Source: Synechococcus sp. A18-25c (GTDB lineage: Bacteria; Cyanobacteriota; Cyanobacteriia; PCC-6307; Cyanobiaceae). From it: a DNA stretch of 64,000 bases. Made by a program: the position numbers and the translations under genes. Each line of letters starts with the position of its first letter. Within the stretch, counting starts at the first letter, position 1. Location: positions 124,001-188,000 of the forward strand of contig NZ_CP047957.1 in assembly GCF_014280035.1 (NCBI RefSeq). The letters run 5' to 3'. Positions 13,671 through 23,386 of this stretch are shown piece after piece. The notes under the pieces are model-generated. The model saw only the letters and a program-made list of their open reading frames with translations, searched no databases and was not told the origin of the DNA.

Positions 13671-14008
13671 TGAATCGCTCAGCTGCCGCGATGCTGCGCT
13701 GGAGCTGGTTGCTTGGCGTAGCGCTGCTCGGTCCTGCTGCTCTTCCGGCGGGCGGTGCGGAGCGCCGCTTGCCGCAGGTGCGTCGTCACCAGGCCGGTGG
13801 GTCGCTACTCAGCGGTGATCGTTGGACGTTACTGGCCAGCCCGCGCGTGGCGGCCCCGGCATTGCGTCGCCTTGAGGTGGGCACACCTCTGCATTTGCTG
13901 CGCCACTGGCGCAGCGATGATGGCCGTGACTGGATTCAGGTGAAAGTATCCAGTGGCTCAGCTTTGCCCATGGCTGTGGATGGGCAGCGCGGATGGATCC
14001 ATGGCTGA
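13670..14008 (+). CDS. Small exported SH3-like protein
   Basis: 112 residues. The N-terminal hydrophobic segment (about residues 9-27) ends with alanine-rich sequence and looks like a signal peptide. The rest resembles a bacterial SH3 fold: [20 protein letters not shown], then [11 protein letters not shown] and GQRGWIHG. Such domains often bind cell-wall peptides; that role is inference. ATG 13670 overlaps the gyrB stop (TGATG) and the 3' end overlaps crcB by eight bases, so it is translationally coupled on both sides. Confidence 0.65.
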
Positions 14009-14417
14009 GCTCGCTGCGGTGGATGCCACCTTCCGTCAGGCGGTGTTGGTCGGGATCGGAGCGATTCCCGGAGCCTGGTTGCGTCTGCGGGTGGTCAACC
14101 ACCTCGAGCCGATGGTGCCGCGCAAGCACTGGGGCACGTTGTTGGTCAATCTCACCGCCGCCTTCGCTTTGGGGTTGGTGCTGGGTCTTCAACGGTCCGG
14201 CCGCTGCGTTCTTTCGGCTGGTATCTCCCCGTTGATCCTGCTGATCGGTGTGGGTTTCTTCGGCAGCCTCAGCACCTTCTCCACCTTTGCCGTGGATGTG
14301 CTCAATACCCTGCGCGATCGCCGCTGGGGGGAAGCCCTGCTGCTTGGGGCTGGTTCGGTGATGGGCGGTTTGCTCGTTGCGGCAGCGGGCTATGGATTGG
14401 GGCTGACCGATGGCTGA
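14001..14417 (+). CDS. crcB: Fluoride channel protein CrcB/Fluc, first subunit gene
   Basis: CrcB (Fluc) forms dual-topology dimers that let fluoride leave the cell. The protein has 138 residues with about four hydrophobic segments. Family motifs: [28 protein letters not shown] (the conserved Asn region) and [15 protein letters not shown] with the phenylalanine-box / STFST element. ATG 14001 fits the family N-terminus; the longer in-frame start at 13953 would sit deep in the previous gene. The overlap with the previous gene is ATGGCTGA. A second crcB follows immediately; such pairs usually encode a heterodimer with opposite topologies. No fluoride riboswitch is seen; expression probably depends on the gyrB transcript. 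Confidence 0.9.
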   Translation: MAELAAVDATFRQAVLVGIGAIPGAWLRLRVVNHLEPMVPRKHWGTLLVNLTAAFALGLVLGLQRSGRCVLSAGISPLILLIGVGFFGSLSTFSTFAVDVLNTLRDRRWGEALLLGAGSVMGGLLVAAAGYGLGLTDG

Positions 14418-14799
14418 CAAGACCCTGTCGATGCGCGACGAGTTGCAGCAGCTGCTGTTGGTCGCCGCCGGTGCCGTGCCGGGGGCGCTGTTGCGCTGGC
14501 AGCTTGGTGCTGCGCTTCACGATCGCGACGTGCTGGCCAATGTGCTCGGGGCGTTGATTCTTGGACTGTTGTTGGGTTTGCCCTGTGGGCCCCGCCTGCA
14601 GCTGCTGATTGGCGTTGGTTTTTGCGGCGCCTTCACCACCTTCAGCAGCTGGATGGTGAACAGCGTTGATCTGATCAGCACAGGTCAGCCTTGGGCAGCT
14701 GTCGGTTTAATCGGGCTCACCTTTGGGCTGGGCCTCGGTGGCGCAGCCCTCGGGTTGTTGGTGGGTCGAGCGCTCGGGCGCCTGACGCTCAGGCCTTGA
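14410..14799 (+). CDS. crcB: Fluoride channel protein CrcB/Fluc, second subunit gene
   Basis: 129 residues with about four hydrophobic segments. Motifs: [28 protein letters not shown] (Asn region) and [15 protein letters not shown] (the TTFSS element equivalent to STFST). It differs clearly in sequence from the first copy, as expected for a heterodimeric Fluc pair. Its start overlaps the upstream crcB stop with the same eight bases (ATGGCTGA) found at the preceding junction. The 3' end overlaps the convergent glutathione peroxidase gene by 11 bases. Confidence 0.9.
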   Translation: MADKTLSMRDELQQLLLVAAGAVPGALLRWQLGAALHDRDVLANVLGALILGLLLGLPCGPRLQLLIGVGFCGAFTTFSSWMVNSVDLISTGQPWAAVGLIGLTFGLGLGGAALGLLVGRALGRLTLRP

Positions 14800-15268
14800 G
14801 AGCTGCCTCGATTGCGCCGGTGAGTTCGGCGTCTTCCGGTGCCACACCGCTTTTGAAGCGGTTGATCACGGTGCCATCCTTGCCCACGAGGAACTTCTCA
14901 AAGTTCCAGGCCACATCGCCGGCGGGCTCGGTGGTGTTGAGGGTGGTGTAAGGCTCTGTGGTGCTGCCGCTGGCATGCACCTTGTCGAACAACTCGAAGC
15001 TGGCACCAAAAGTAGTGGAGCAGAACGTTTTGATTTCGTCCAGAGTGCCAGGTTCCTGGGCGCCGAAGTCGTTGCAGGGGAAGCCGAGAACGCACAGGCC
15101 TTCAGGGCCGTACTTGTCCTGCAGGGCCTGGAGCCCGGAATACTGCTTGGTGTAACCGCAGCGGCTCGCCACATTCACGATCAGCAGCACTTTGCCGGCG
15201 TAAGCGCCAAGGGACTTTTCGCTGCCATCGGGGGTGCGCACGGACACGGAGCTGATGCTGGGAGCCAT
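14789..15268 (-). CDS. Glutathione peroxidase family protein (cysteine type)
   Basis: Thiol peroxidase of 159 residues that reduces hydroperoxides. The tetrad is visible: Cys in NVASRCGYT (in place of selenocysteine), Gln in GFPCNDFGAQEPG, and Trp/Asn in WNFEKFLV. Enzymes of this non-selenium type in cyanobacteria and plants generally use NADPH/thioredoxin and act on lipid peroxides; that is family knowledge. ATG 15268 gives the usual short N-terminus MAPSISSVSV; the upstream extension to 15376 is spurious because it runs into the divergent mgtE gene. Confidence 0.93.
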   Translation of the reverse strand: MAPSISSVSVRTPDGSEKSLGAYAGKVLLIVNVASRCGYTKQYSGLQALQDKYGPEGLCVLGFPCNDFGAQEPGTLDEIKTFCSTTFGASFELFDKVHASGSTTEPYTTLNTTEPAGDVAWNFEKFLVGKDGTVINRFKSGVAPEDAELTGAIEAALKA

Positions 15269-15342
15269 GACGGTCGGGAACGTTCGGCGCAGACGATAAC
15301 CGGCTTGGGTCGATCTACACTTTGGTGCGCTGGAGACGGGGC

Positions 15343-16824
15343 ATGGATCAGGCACCGGACTCCCGTGAGAGTGCACTGCTCACTGAGGCTTCGGGCAGCG
15401 CAGCGTCGGCGCAGCTGGTGGTGGAGGTGGTGGCGCGTCAGCTGGAATCCATGCTGAGTGTCAGCAATTACGACGGCGTCAAGCTGTTGCTGGCTCCGGT
15501 CCAGCCTGTGGACGTCGCCGAAGCGATCGGCAGCCTTCCTCGCACCCTGCAGGCACTGGCCTTCCGCTTGCTGCCCAAAGACGAGGCCATTGAGGTGTAC
15601 GAGTATCTCGAGCCTCCGGTGCAGCAGAGCCTGCTGGAGCGGCTGCGGTCCAGCGAGGTGCTGGAGTTGGTGGAGGAGATGTCTCCGGATGATCGGGTGC
15701 GCTTGTTCGATGAGCTTCCCGCCAAGGTGGTGCGCCGGTTGCTCGCGGAGCTCAGCCCGGCGGAGCGCCGAGTGACGGCTCAGCTGCTGGGGTACGCCAG
15801 TGAGACCGCTGGTCGCCTGATGACGACCGAATTCATCGATCTCAAAGAATTCCACAGCGCGGCGCAGGCGCTGGCAATCGTGCGCCGCCGGGCCCGCGAC
15901 ACCGAGACGATCTACAGCCTCTATGTCACCGATGCTGAGCGGCATCTCACCGGCATTTTGTCGTTGCGAGATCTGGTCACCGCGGACCCGGAGGACCATA
16001 TCGGTGATGTGATGACCCGGGATGTGGTGAGCATCAACACCGACACCGACCAGGAGGAGGTGGCCCGGGCAATTCAGCGTTACGACTTTCTGGCTGTGCC
16101 GGTGGTGGATCGCGAGATGCGCCTCGTGGGCATCGTTACCGTCGATGACGTGATTGACGTGATCGAGCAGGAAGCCACCCGTGACCTCTACGCCGCTGGT
16201 GCTGTGGAAGCGGGCGATGAAGACGACTACTTCCAGAGCAATCTGTTCACCGTGGCGCGCCGCCGGGTGGTGTGGCTGTCGGTGTTGGTCGTGGCCAGCT
16301 TGGTCACCTCCGAGGTGATCGCCGTCAACGAAGACGTTCTTAAAGAAGTGGTGTTGCTGGCCGCCTTCATCCCACTGCTAGCGGGAACCGGCGGCAACGT
16401 CGGCGCCCAGAGCTCCACGGTCGTCATCCGTGGTCTCAGCACCCAGAGCATCTCCTCTCTCGGGCAGCTCAAGGCTGTGGCCCGTGAAGCCATGGCCGGT
16501 TTGCTGCTGGGTCTGCTGATGATGCTGCTGGTGGTGCCGTTCGCTTGGTGGCGGGGCCAGAGTCCGTTGGTGGGCTTGTCCGTGGGCACCAGCCTCCTGG
16601 CGATCACCACCCTGGCAGCCACGGCGGGCGCAGGCTTCCCGTTGCTGTTCAACCGCATGGGGCTGGACCCGGCCTTGATGTCGACGCCCTTCATCACCAC
16701 CTGCACCGACGTGGTGGGCACGCTGATTTACCTGAAGACGGCGCAGTGGCTTCTGGTGCATTGGCCCCAGCTTCTGCAGGGGGCAGGTATTTCTACCCAT
16801 TTCTTCGCTGCCACCCTTTTCTGA
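15343..16824 (+). CDS. mgtE: Magnesium transporter MgtE
   Basis: 493 residues, membrane Mg2+ channel gated by cytosolic magnesium. The N-terminal superhelical domain (DVAEAIGSLPRTLQALAFRL, EMSPDDRVRLFDELP) is followed by a CBS pair (SLRDLVTADPEDHIGDVMTR; VDREMRLVGIVTVDDVIDVI), then the five-helix pore domain. The pore contains the conserved LLAGTGGNVGAQSSTVVIRG, and GLDPALMSTPFITTCTDVVG near the end. ATG 15343 is preceded by GGAG about 8 bases upstream; the in-frame TTG at 15322 is less likely. The divergent gene is the glutathione peroxidase. Confidence 0.96.
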   Translation: MDQAPDSRESALLTEASGSAASAQLVVEVVARQLESMLSVSNYDGVKLLLAPVQPVDVAEAIGSLPRTLQALAFRLLPKDEAIEVYEYLEPPVQQSLLERLRSSEVLELVEEMSPDDRVRLFDELPAKVVRRLLAELSPAERRVTAQLLGYASETAGRLMTTEFIDLKEFHSAAQALAIVRRRARDTETIYSLYVTDAERHLTGILSLRDLVTADPEDHIGDVMTRDVVSINTDTDQEEVARAIQRYDFLAVPVVDREMRLVGIVTVDDVIDVIEQEATRDLYAAGAVEAGDEDDYFQSNLFTVARRRVVWLSVLVVASLVTSEVIAVNEDVLKEVVLLAAFIPLLAGTGGNVGAQSSTVVIRGLSTQSISSLGQLKAVAREAMAGLLLGLLMMLLVVPFAWWRGQSPLVGLSVGTSLLAITTLAATAGAGFPLLFNRMGLDPALMSTPFITTCTDVVGTLIYLKTAQWLLVHWPQLLQGAGISTHFFAATLF

Positions 16825-16876
16825 GAGGACGTTTACGTTTCTTAGGAGTACGCTTCACACAACTCAAAGAAGCGAT

Positions 16877-17965
16877 ATGGCTCCCGCTCTCGCCGCTGCT
16901 TCCGTTGCGAACGCTGCCAAGATTTCAGCCAAGGGTGTGGCATCCGCCAAGGCCTCCACGGCTAAGACCTCCCCGTCCAAAGGGTCGTCGTCCAAGGCTG
17001 TTGCCGTCCGTCCTTCCGGCACCGACGTGGACCTGGTGCGCTCTTATTTGCGGGACATCGGTCGTGTGCCGCTGCTGAGCCATCAACAGGAGATCACTCT
17101 GGGCCGTCAGGTGCAGGAGCTGATGGATCTGGAAGCGCAGGAAGCGGAATTGAGCGATCAGCGTGGCGGTGACCCGGTGCCTGCGGCCGAGTTGGCCAAG
17201 GCGGCGGGATTGAGCCCGGTGCAACTGAAGCGCAAACTGCAGGCGGGCCGGCGTGCCAAGGAGCGAATGGTGGCGGCGAATTTGCGCCTGGTGGTGAGCG
17301 TCGCCAAGAAATACACCAAGCGGAACATGGAATTGCTGGATCTGATCCAGGAGGGAACGATTGGTTTGGTGCGGGGTGTGGAGAAGTTCGATCCGACTCG
17401 GGGCTACAAGTTCAGCACCTATGCGTACTGGTGGATCCGTCAGGGGATCACGCGCGCGATTGCGGAGAAGAGCCGCACGATCCGGCTACCGATTCACATC
17501 ACCGAGATGCTGAACAAGCTGAAGAAAGGCCAGCGTGAGTTAAGTCAGGAGCTGGGCCGCACACCATCGGTGACGGAATTGGCAGCGTTTGTGGAACTGC
17601 CGGAAGACGACGTGAAGGACCTGATGTGCCGGGCGCGTCAGCCGGTGAGCTTGGAGATGAAGGTGGGCGACGGTGATGACACCGAGCTGCTGGATCTGCT
17701 GGCGGGTGAAGGCGAGCTGCCAAGCGAACAGGTGGAGGGTGAGTGCTTGAAGGGCGACCTGCGGGATCTGCTGGGTCAGCTGCCGGAACTGCAGGAGCGT
17801 GTGCTGCGGATGCGTTACGGGATGGACGGCGAGGACCCGATGAGTCTTACCGGCATTGGTCGTGTGATTGGCATCAGCCGTGATCGCGTGCGCAACCTGG
17901 AGCGTGACGGTCTGGCTGGTTTGCGTCGTCTCAGCGATCAAGTGGAGGCTTACGTCGCCTGCTGA
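16877..17965 (+). CDS. Group 2 (primary-like) RNA polymerase sigma factor
   Basis: 362 residues. The first ~45 residues are Ala/Lys/Ser-rich and unstructured-looking. Then come region 1.2 (DLVRSYLRDIGRVPLLSHQQE), region 2 with AANLRLVVSVAKKYTKR, DLIQEGTIGLVRGVEKFDP and YKFSTYAYWWIRQGITRAI, region 3 and region 4 ending in an HTH (ISRDRVRNLERDGLAGLRRL). It lacks the large acidic N-terminus of the principal sigma factor, so it is one of the several group 2 factors that cyanobacteria use in stress and circadian responses. I cannot say which Sig subgroup. It follows mgtE by 52 bases and is convergent with the hydrolase gene. Confidence 0.93.
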   Translation: MAPALAAASVANAAKISAKGVASAKASTAKTSPSKGSSSKAVAVRPSGTDVDLVRSYLRDIGRVPLLSHQQEITLGRQVQELMDLEAQEAELSDQRGGDPVPAAELAKAAGLSPVQLKRKLQAGRRAKERMVAANLRLVVSVAKKYTKRNMELLDLIQEGTIGLVRGVEKFDPTRGYKFSTYAYWWIRQGITRAIAEKSRTIRLPIHITEMLNKLKKGQRELSQELGRTPSVTELAAFVELPEDDVKDLMCRARQPVSLEMKVGDGDDTELLDLLAGEGELPSEQVEGECLKGDLRDLLGQLPELQERVLRMRYGMDGEDPMSLTGIGRVIGISRDRVRNLERDGLAGLRRLSDQVEAYVAC

Positions 17966-17983
17966 ACCGACAGTTCTCAGGCG

Positions 17984-18982
17984 TCAGAGCGATTTCACTT
18001 CGCGCATGGCTTCGAGAAGGTCCAGAAGCCGGGCATTCACCAGATCGGGAGCTTCATCGTGGGGACAGTGCCCAACGTTTGGCAACACCCGTAACGATTG
18101 GATGCAGCGGAAGCGGTCAGCCCAAGCGCGTGCTTCCGCTACCGGTTCCCAGGGATCCCGTTCGCCCCAGATCAGATGGACCGGTTGCTGGAGAGTCTCC
18201 AGCAGGTCAGGGGCCAGGTGGTCGTCAAACAGATTGATGAAACCGCGAAAGGCCTCTGCTGCTCCCGGTCGCTGCGTCGGTTGATAGAGCAGTTCAACAA
18301 GTTCATCGTCGATGTTGGCGCCACTGGGATAGGCCTGGTCGAGCACGCTGCGGATCACTCGCGGTCGGGCTGCGTTGCGGAAGAGTGCGGTGCTCAACCA
18401 GCGCTGGCTCACCAGCGTTTTGAGCAGGGGCCGGATCCAGGCCATCCAGGCCGGTTGGGTGGCGAGTTGCTTGTCATCCATGAGCCGCTGGGCGCAGTCG
18501 ATCAGCACCACACCCCGGCAGCGTTGCTCCAGCAGCTGCGCCGCCCGCAGAGCCACCACGCCACCGATGGAGTTGCCCACCAGCAGCACAGGGCCTTGCA
18601 CCACCTGCTGGCAGAAGTCGGCCACCTGCTGCCCCCAGAGATCAAAGCCGTAGCTCAGGGCGCTGCTGCGTGATGGAGGCTCGGTTGGATCTGATTCTCC
18701 TGCGAGCAAGGCCCGGGGCTGGCTGCTGGCGCCGAAGCCGATCAGGTCGAGCGCGTAGGTGTTGGTGCAGCTTCCCAGCACCGGCAAGGCGTGGCGCCAG
18801 TGACCGCTGCTCGCACCAAAGCCGTGCACCAGCACAACCGACGGGGTGGATCCAGACGACTGCGAAGCTGCGACGCCGTGGCCTGCATGGCGCCAGGCGA
18901 CGCTCAGCTCACTGCCATCGGCTTGCGCCCAAGACCAGAACAATTCAGCTGGCACCAGCGATTGCTGCGTCGTCGCCCTCAT
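17984..18982 (-). CDS. Alpha/beta fold hydrolase
   Basis: 332 residues. Oxyanion region LVHGFGASSGHW, nucleophile elbow GNSIGG (Ser), Asp probably in IWGERDPWEPV and His in NVGHCPHDEAPD form a complete catalytic set. The family with this PxxGHCPHDEAP end includes plant and cyanobacterial chlorophyll-related esterases such as pheophytinase-like proteins, but substrate assignment is not safe. ATG 18982 lies inside the 3' end of the RND pump gene (38-base overlap in a different frame), so it is probably the last gene of the efflux operon. A shorter start is possible, but the N-terminal strand is needed for the fold. Confidence 0.85.
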   Translation of the reverse strand: MRATTQQSLVPAELFWSWAQADGSELSVAWRHAGHGVAASQSSGSTPSVVLVHGFGASSGHWRHALPVLGSCTNTYALDLIGFGASSQPRALLAGESDPTEPPSRSSALSYGFDLWGQQVADFCQQVVQGPVLLVGNSIGGVVALRAAQLLEQRCRGVVLIDCAQRLMDDKQLATQPAWMAWIRPLLKTLVSQRWLSTALFRNAARPRVIRSVLDQAYPSGANIDDELVELLYQPTQRPGAAEAFRGFINLFDDHLAPDLLETLQQPVHLIWGERDPWEPVAEARAWADRFRCIQSLRVLPNVGHCPHDEAPDLVNARLLDLLEAMREVKSL

Positions 18983-21900
18983 CTTGCTGGTTGGGACCGA
19001 ACCACCGTGCCTCCAGCCCCTTGATCACCACATAAAAGGGCGGCACGACCCCGAGTGAAAGCACCGTGGCCACCACCAGACCGCCGAAGATCACCGTGCC
19101 CAGTGATTGCTGGCTCTGGGCACCAGCGCCGTTGGCGACCACCAGGGGCAGAAATCCCGCGAGGGCGGCGATGGCGGTCATCAGGATGGGGCGCAAGCGT
19201 GATTCAGCCGAGGCCACCACCGCTTCGGTGGGCGACAGTCCATCTTCCAGATGTTGTTCGGCTACTTCCACGATCAGGATGCCGTTTTTGGCGGCCAAAC
19301 CGATCAGCGTCACCAGACCCACCTGGGCGTAGATGTTCAGGTCGATCGAGCGGATGGCCAGAAATGCCAGGGCACCGAGCATGGCCAGGGGCACGGTGGC
19401 CAGGATGATCACCGGCGTGATGTAGCTCTCGTACTGGGCCGACAGCACTAGATACACGATCACGATGCCCAGGCCAAACACCAGCACGCTGGCATTGCCT
19501 GCCGACAGCTGCAGCAACGCCAAACCGGTGAAGGCCGAGCCGATGTTGTTAAACGACTGCTGGCTGAACAGCGACTGGATCGTCTGCAGCGCTTGTCCGG
19601 AGCTCTTGCCTACGGCTTGCGCGCCCTGGATTAGCACCGTTCGGTAGAGGTTGTAGTGGCTGATGATCGGTGGTGCGCTGGAGAGCTCCACCTGCGCGAA
19701 CTGAGACACCTGCACCAGTTCGCCATCGCGACTGGTGACGTAGTAGCTGAGGATGTCGTTCACGTCGGCCCGTTGCTCGGCGCCGGCCTGCAGATAGACG
19801 TTGCGGACCTGACCGTTCTCGTAGGTGAGGCCCGTGTAGCTGCCACCGGCCAGTGTAGCGACGGTGGTCATCGCCTCTTTGTAGTCGACGTTCAGGGCAC
19901 CCATCACGACGCGGTTGATGGTCAACTCGAAGGCCGGCGCGCTGGGGATGAACTGGGTGTAGAGCGTGGAGAACATGCCGCTTTCACGCCCCGCTTTGAT
20001 CAGTTTCTGGGCTTCATCGTTCAGCTCGTTGAAGCTGTAACTGCCGGTGAGGTCGTTGAACTGGAAGTAGAACCCCCCCTGGGCGGAGAAGCCGGGCACC
20101 GCCGGGGGCTGTCCCACCACCGCCATGCCGCTGCTGAGCTGGGAGAGCTTGGCGTTCAGCCGGTCGGCGATGGCGAAGGAGCTGTTCTTGGCTCCGGGGC
20201 GTTCACTCAACGGTTTCAGGCCGATCAGAATCGTGCCCTGGTCAGGGCTTGAGCCATTGAAGCCATAGCCGCTGATCACATTGGCGTTCAGGATGTCGTC
20301 CTCTTGTTTAAGGATGGCGGCGATCTCTGCACCCATCGCTTCGGTCTCGTTTAAGGAGGCGCCGTTCTGAAGCTGATAAATCCCTGCGAGATAGCCCTGG
20401 TCTTCATCAGGAATGAACGCGGAGGGGAGGGCGGTGAAGGCAAGCGCGGTGATCACGATGCCGCTGCCGAGGGCCACCATCACCCAGCGTCGGGCGCCGA
20501 TCAGGGTGTGGACCAAGCGGGCATAGGCGCTTTGCAGACGATTGAACTGTTGGTTGAACACTCGGAAGATCAAGGGCAGATTGGCGCCGGCCAGGCCCCC
20601 AACCACAACGCCGAGTAGATAGGTCCAGCTGCCGAAGGAGGCGGCGCTGAAGCGTCCGAAGGCCAGGCCCACGATCACGCCGGCCACTGGCCACACCCAG
20701 CCTTTCGGTGTGGGTGCTTCACCACTTTTCAGGATCAGGCCCGAAAGCATCGGCGAGAAGGTAAGTGCATTGAAGGCGGAGATGGCGATTGAAAAGGCGA
20801 TCGTCAGCGCGAATTGCTGATAAATGATGCCGATGCTGCCGGGGTAGAAGGCCACTGGCACGAACACGGCCATCAGCACCAACGCCGTGGCTACTAGTGC
20901 GCCGAACAGTTCACCCATGCAGGCCAGGGCCGCCTGCCGAGGCTTCATGCCCGCTTCGATGTTCTTGGAGACGGCCTCGATCACCACGATGGCGTCATCC
21001 ACCACGAGGCCCGTGGCCAACACCAGTCCCAGCAGGGTGAGTTGATTGATCGAAAACCCGAACACCTTGATGAAGGCGAAGGTGCCCACCAGTGAGATGG
21101 GAATTGCCAGGCTGGGCACCACGGTGGCGCGCCAGTTCTGCAGGAACAGAAACAGGATCAGCAGCACCAGCACGATCGCCAGGCCCAGGGCATCGATCAC
21201 GCCATCCACCGAGGATTCGATGAACTGGCCGATGTTGTAGATCTGCTTGACCGTGACGCCCGGCGGCACATCGACGGCGAACGACTCCAGCTGCTGCACC
21301 ACCGCGTCGGCCACATCCAGCGCATTGCTGTCCGGTGTTTGGAACACCGCGACGGAGACCGTGTCGTGGTTTGACGCGTCGACGGCGGAGCTGGTGTAGT
21401 TGTTGAAGCCGTAGCGCACTGCACCCACATCCTTCAGCAGAAGCAGGTTGCCGGTTTCGCTGCGACCGACGATCAGATTGTTGAACGCCTCGATCGAGAG
21501 CAGGTTGCCGTTGTCCTCCACCAGCAAGGGATAGGTGTAGGCCTGATCGCCTGCCGCGGGGGGACCGCCCACCAAGCCACCGATGGAGGTGCTGTTCTGC
21601 GCCTGCACGGCGTCCACCACCTCGCTGGCGGTCAGTTGATTGGCTGCCAGTTTGTTGGGGTCGACGAAGAGCCAGTAGGCGGGGGTGCTGCCGCCCAGGA
21701 TGTTCACATTGGCAACCCCTGGCACCCGCTCCAGGGGGTAGTAGAGCTCTTCGTAGACGAGCCCATTCAGATAAGCGGCGTCGTATTGGCCTTCGGTCGA
21801 CGACACCTGGTAGGCCAGCAGGATCGATGGTGTCGACTGCTTGACCGAAACGCCAGTGTTGGAGACTTGCGGCGGCAGCTGCGGCATCGCCAGGGAGACG

Positions 21901-22235
21901 CGGTTCTGCACGTTCACCTGGTTGATGTCGATGTCAGTGGTCTCGTCGAAGTAGACCTGAATGATGCTCTGCCCCTCCATGTTGCTGGTGGAGGCGATGT
22001 AGGAGGCGCCCGGGACGCCATTGATCTGCGCTTCGATGGGGTTGGTGACCGCTTGCTCGGTGACCAGGGAATTGGCACCGCCGTAAGTCGCCGTCACTGA
22101 GATCAGCGGCGGCGCGATGTTGGGCAGGTTGGCGATCGGCAGCGTGGGGATGGCAATCACCCCCATCAACACAATCAGGATGCTGCAGACGGTGGTGAGC
22201 ACCGGCCGCTTGATGAAGTTGTCGGAAAACGCCAT
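18945..22235 (-). CDS. RND efflux pump, HAE1 (AcrB-like) family
   Basis: 1096-residue inner-membrane proton-driven exporter. The N-terminus MAFSDNFIKRPVLTTV is typical, with TM1 directly after. Also visible: GLVVDDAIVVIEAV, the TM4 proton-relay aspartate pair; two large periplasmic loops; and QVGLVTLIGLAAKNGILIVE in the second half. Slightly longer than AcrB (1049), owing to a hydrophobic insertion near residues 500-560 (GWVWPVAGVIVGLAFGRF). It lies eight bases after the adaptor gene stop and overlaps the hydrolase start. No outer-membrane TolC gene is present in the window. Exports drugs or amphiphilic metabolites; substrate unknown. Confidence 0.95.
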   Translation of the reverse strand: MAFSDNFIKRPVLTTVCSILIVLMGVIAIPTLPIANLPNIAPPLISVTATYGGANSLVTEQAVTNPIEAQINGVPGASYIASTSNMEGQSIIQVYFDETTDIDINQVNVQNRVSLAMPQLPPQVSNTGVSVKQSTPSILLAYQVSSTEGQYDAAYLNGLVYEELYYPLERVPGVANVNILGGSTPAYWLFVDPNKLAANQLTASEVVDAVQAQNSTSIGGLVGGPPAAGDQAYTYPLLVEDNGNLLSIEAFNNLIVGRSETGNLLLLKDVGAVRYGFNNYTSSAVDASNHDTVSVAVFQTPDSNALDVADAVVQQLESFAVDVPPGVTVKQIYNIGQFIESSVDGVIDALGLAIVLVLLILFLFLQNWRATVVPSLAIPISLVGTFAFIKVFGFSINQLTLLGLVLATGLVVDDAIVVIEAVSKNIEAGMKPRQAALACMGELFGALVATALVLMAVFVPVAFYPGSIGIIYQQFALTIAFSIAISAFNALTFSPMLSGLILKSGEAPTPKGWVWPVAGVIVGLAFGRFSAASFGSWTYLLGVVVGGLAGANLPLIFRVFNQQFNRLQSAYARLVHTLIGARRWVMVALGSGIVITALAFTALPSAFIPDEDQGYLAGIYQLQNGASLNETEAMGAEIAAILKQEDDILNANVISGYGFNGSSPDQGTILIGLKPLSERPGAKNSSFAIADRLNAKLSQLSSGMAVVGQPPAVPGFSAQGGFYFQFNDLTGSYSFNELNDEAQKLIKAGRESGMFSTLYTQFIPSAPAFELTINRVVMGALNVDYKEAMTTVATLAGGSYTGLTYENGQVRNVYLQAGAEQRADVNDILSYYVTSRDGELVQVSQFAQVELSSAPPIISHYNLYRTVLIQGAQAVGKSSGQALQTIQSLFSQQSFNNIGSAFTGLALLQLSAGNASVLVFGLGIVIVYLVLSAQYESYITPVIILATVPLAMLGALAFLAIRSIDLNIYAQVGLVTLIGLAAKNGILIVEVAEQHLEDGLSPTEAVVASAESRLRPILMTAIAALAGFLPLVVANGAGAQSQQSLGTVIFGGLVVATVLSLGVVPPFYVVIKGLEARWFGPNQQDEGDDAAIAGAS

Positions 22236-22243
22236 GGCTGCCC

Positions 22244-23386
22244 TCAGTCGCTGGCGCCCTTGCTGGAGTCCGTGGCGATTTTTACCGGAACGCCATTGCT
22301 GAGTAGAGCGGTGTTGCTCACCACCACCCGGTCACCCCGTTGCAACCCTGACTGAATCAGATAAAGATTGTTCTGCAGGTCGCCCAGGGTGACGGCGCGC
22401 TGCACCACGATTGGCGTGGTGCCGGGCAATTTGGCCAATTTCTGCTTCTGGACTTCGGGCACGGAAGCCGATGCCTTGATTTTGGGTAGGGCACGGCTCA
22501 ACGACACCGTCACGTAGACGAAGGGTTGCTGGGCTTGCATGAACACCGCCTGCACCGGCACCGCCAAGGCCTGCTTTTCGCCGATCACGATTTCACTTTT
22601 CACAAACTGACCGGTCTTCAACTGGCCGCTGAGGTTGGGGAAGGTGGCTTTCACCATCAGCGTGTTCGGCGACTGGTTGTTGCCACTGATGCCGAAGTAG
22701 GGAGAGATGAAACTCACGGAGCCTTCACCCGTCACCGGTGGGTTGGTTTGGGAGGACACCTTCACCGTTTGACCGATCGCCACCTCGCTGGCGCGGGTGG
22801 CGGGCACCTGCATCAGGGTCCACAGGGTGGAGTTGTTGACGATGCCCGTGATCGCCTGGCCGGTCTTCACGTAGTCACCCAGCCTCACCGTGTCGAGATC
22901 GCCGATGACGCCATCGATGGGAGAGCGTACGAATTTGTAGCCGAGGTTGGCCGCGGCGGTCCGCGCCTGATCGCGAGAGGCAATCGCCTGAGTGGCGTAT
23001 CGGTCCCGTTGCTTGGCGGAAGCGGCGCCGTTTTCGTACAGAAACTGATAGCGCTCGGCGTTGATTTGGTCGGTCCGGGCTTGCGCTAGGGCTGAATCCA
23101 GTGCTGCGCTCAGCTGCACATTGTCGAGCACCAGAATCGGCTGACCGGCCTTCACCTGCTGCCCATCCTTGGCCAGCACTTTCACCACGCGGCCGTCGGT
23201 TTCCGGTCGCAACGACACCGTGGTGGTCGATTCCAGCAGGCTGATGGCCTGGATGCTGGGCTGGAAGGTGGCCTCACCAATCGTGGCGGTCTGCACCGTC
23301 ATGATTTTGGGCGCTGCTTTGGGTTGGCCGCAGCTGGTGAGCAGAGCTGTGGCGGCCAGAACGGAAAGCAGGAGCGGTCGCCGCAC
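22244..23386 (-). CDS. RND efflux periplasmic adaptor (membrane fusion protein)
   Basis: About 380 residues. GTG 23386 is chosen because GCGAGGG lies about six bases upstream and it begins a lipoprotein signal: VRRPLLLSVLAATALLTSC with the lipobox LLTSC. The mature part shows the barrel-sandwich halves (ETDGRVVKVLAKDGQQVKAG ... KFVRSPIDGVIGDLDTVRLG) flanking an alpha-hairpin, then the beta-barrel (ATFPNLSGQLKTGQFVKSEI), as in AcrA/MexA. It links the RND pump encoded next to an outer-membrane channel. The longer open frame to 23692 has no support. Confidence 0.9.
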   Translation of the reverse strand: MRRPLLLSVLAATALLTSCGQPKAAPKIMTVQTATIGEATFQPSIQAISLLESTTTVSLRPETDGRVVKVLAKDGQQVKAGQPILVLDNVQLSAALDSALAQARTDQINAERYQFLYENGAASAKQRDRYATQAIASRDQARTAAANLGYKFVRSPIDGVIGDLDTVRLGDYVKTGQAITGIVNNSTLWTLMQVPATRASEVAIGQTVKVSSQTNPPVTGEGSVSFISPYFGISGNNQSPNTLMVKATFPNLSGQLKTGQFVKSEIVIGEKQALAVPVQAVFMQAQQPFVYVTVSLSRALPKIKASASVPEVQKQKLAKLPGTTPIVVQRAVTLGDLQNNLYLIQSGLQRGDRVVVSNTALLSNGVPVKIATDSSKGASD

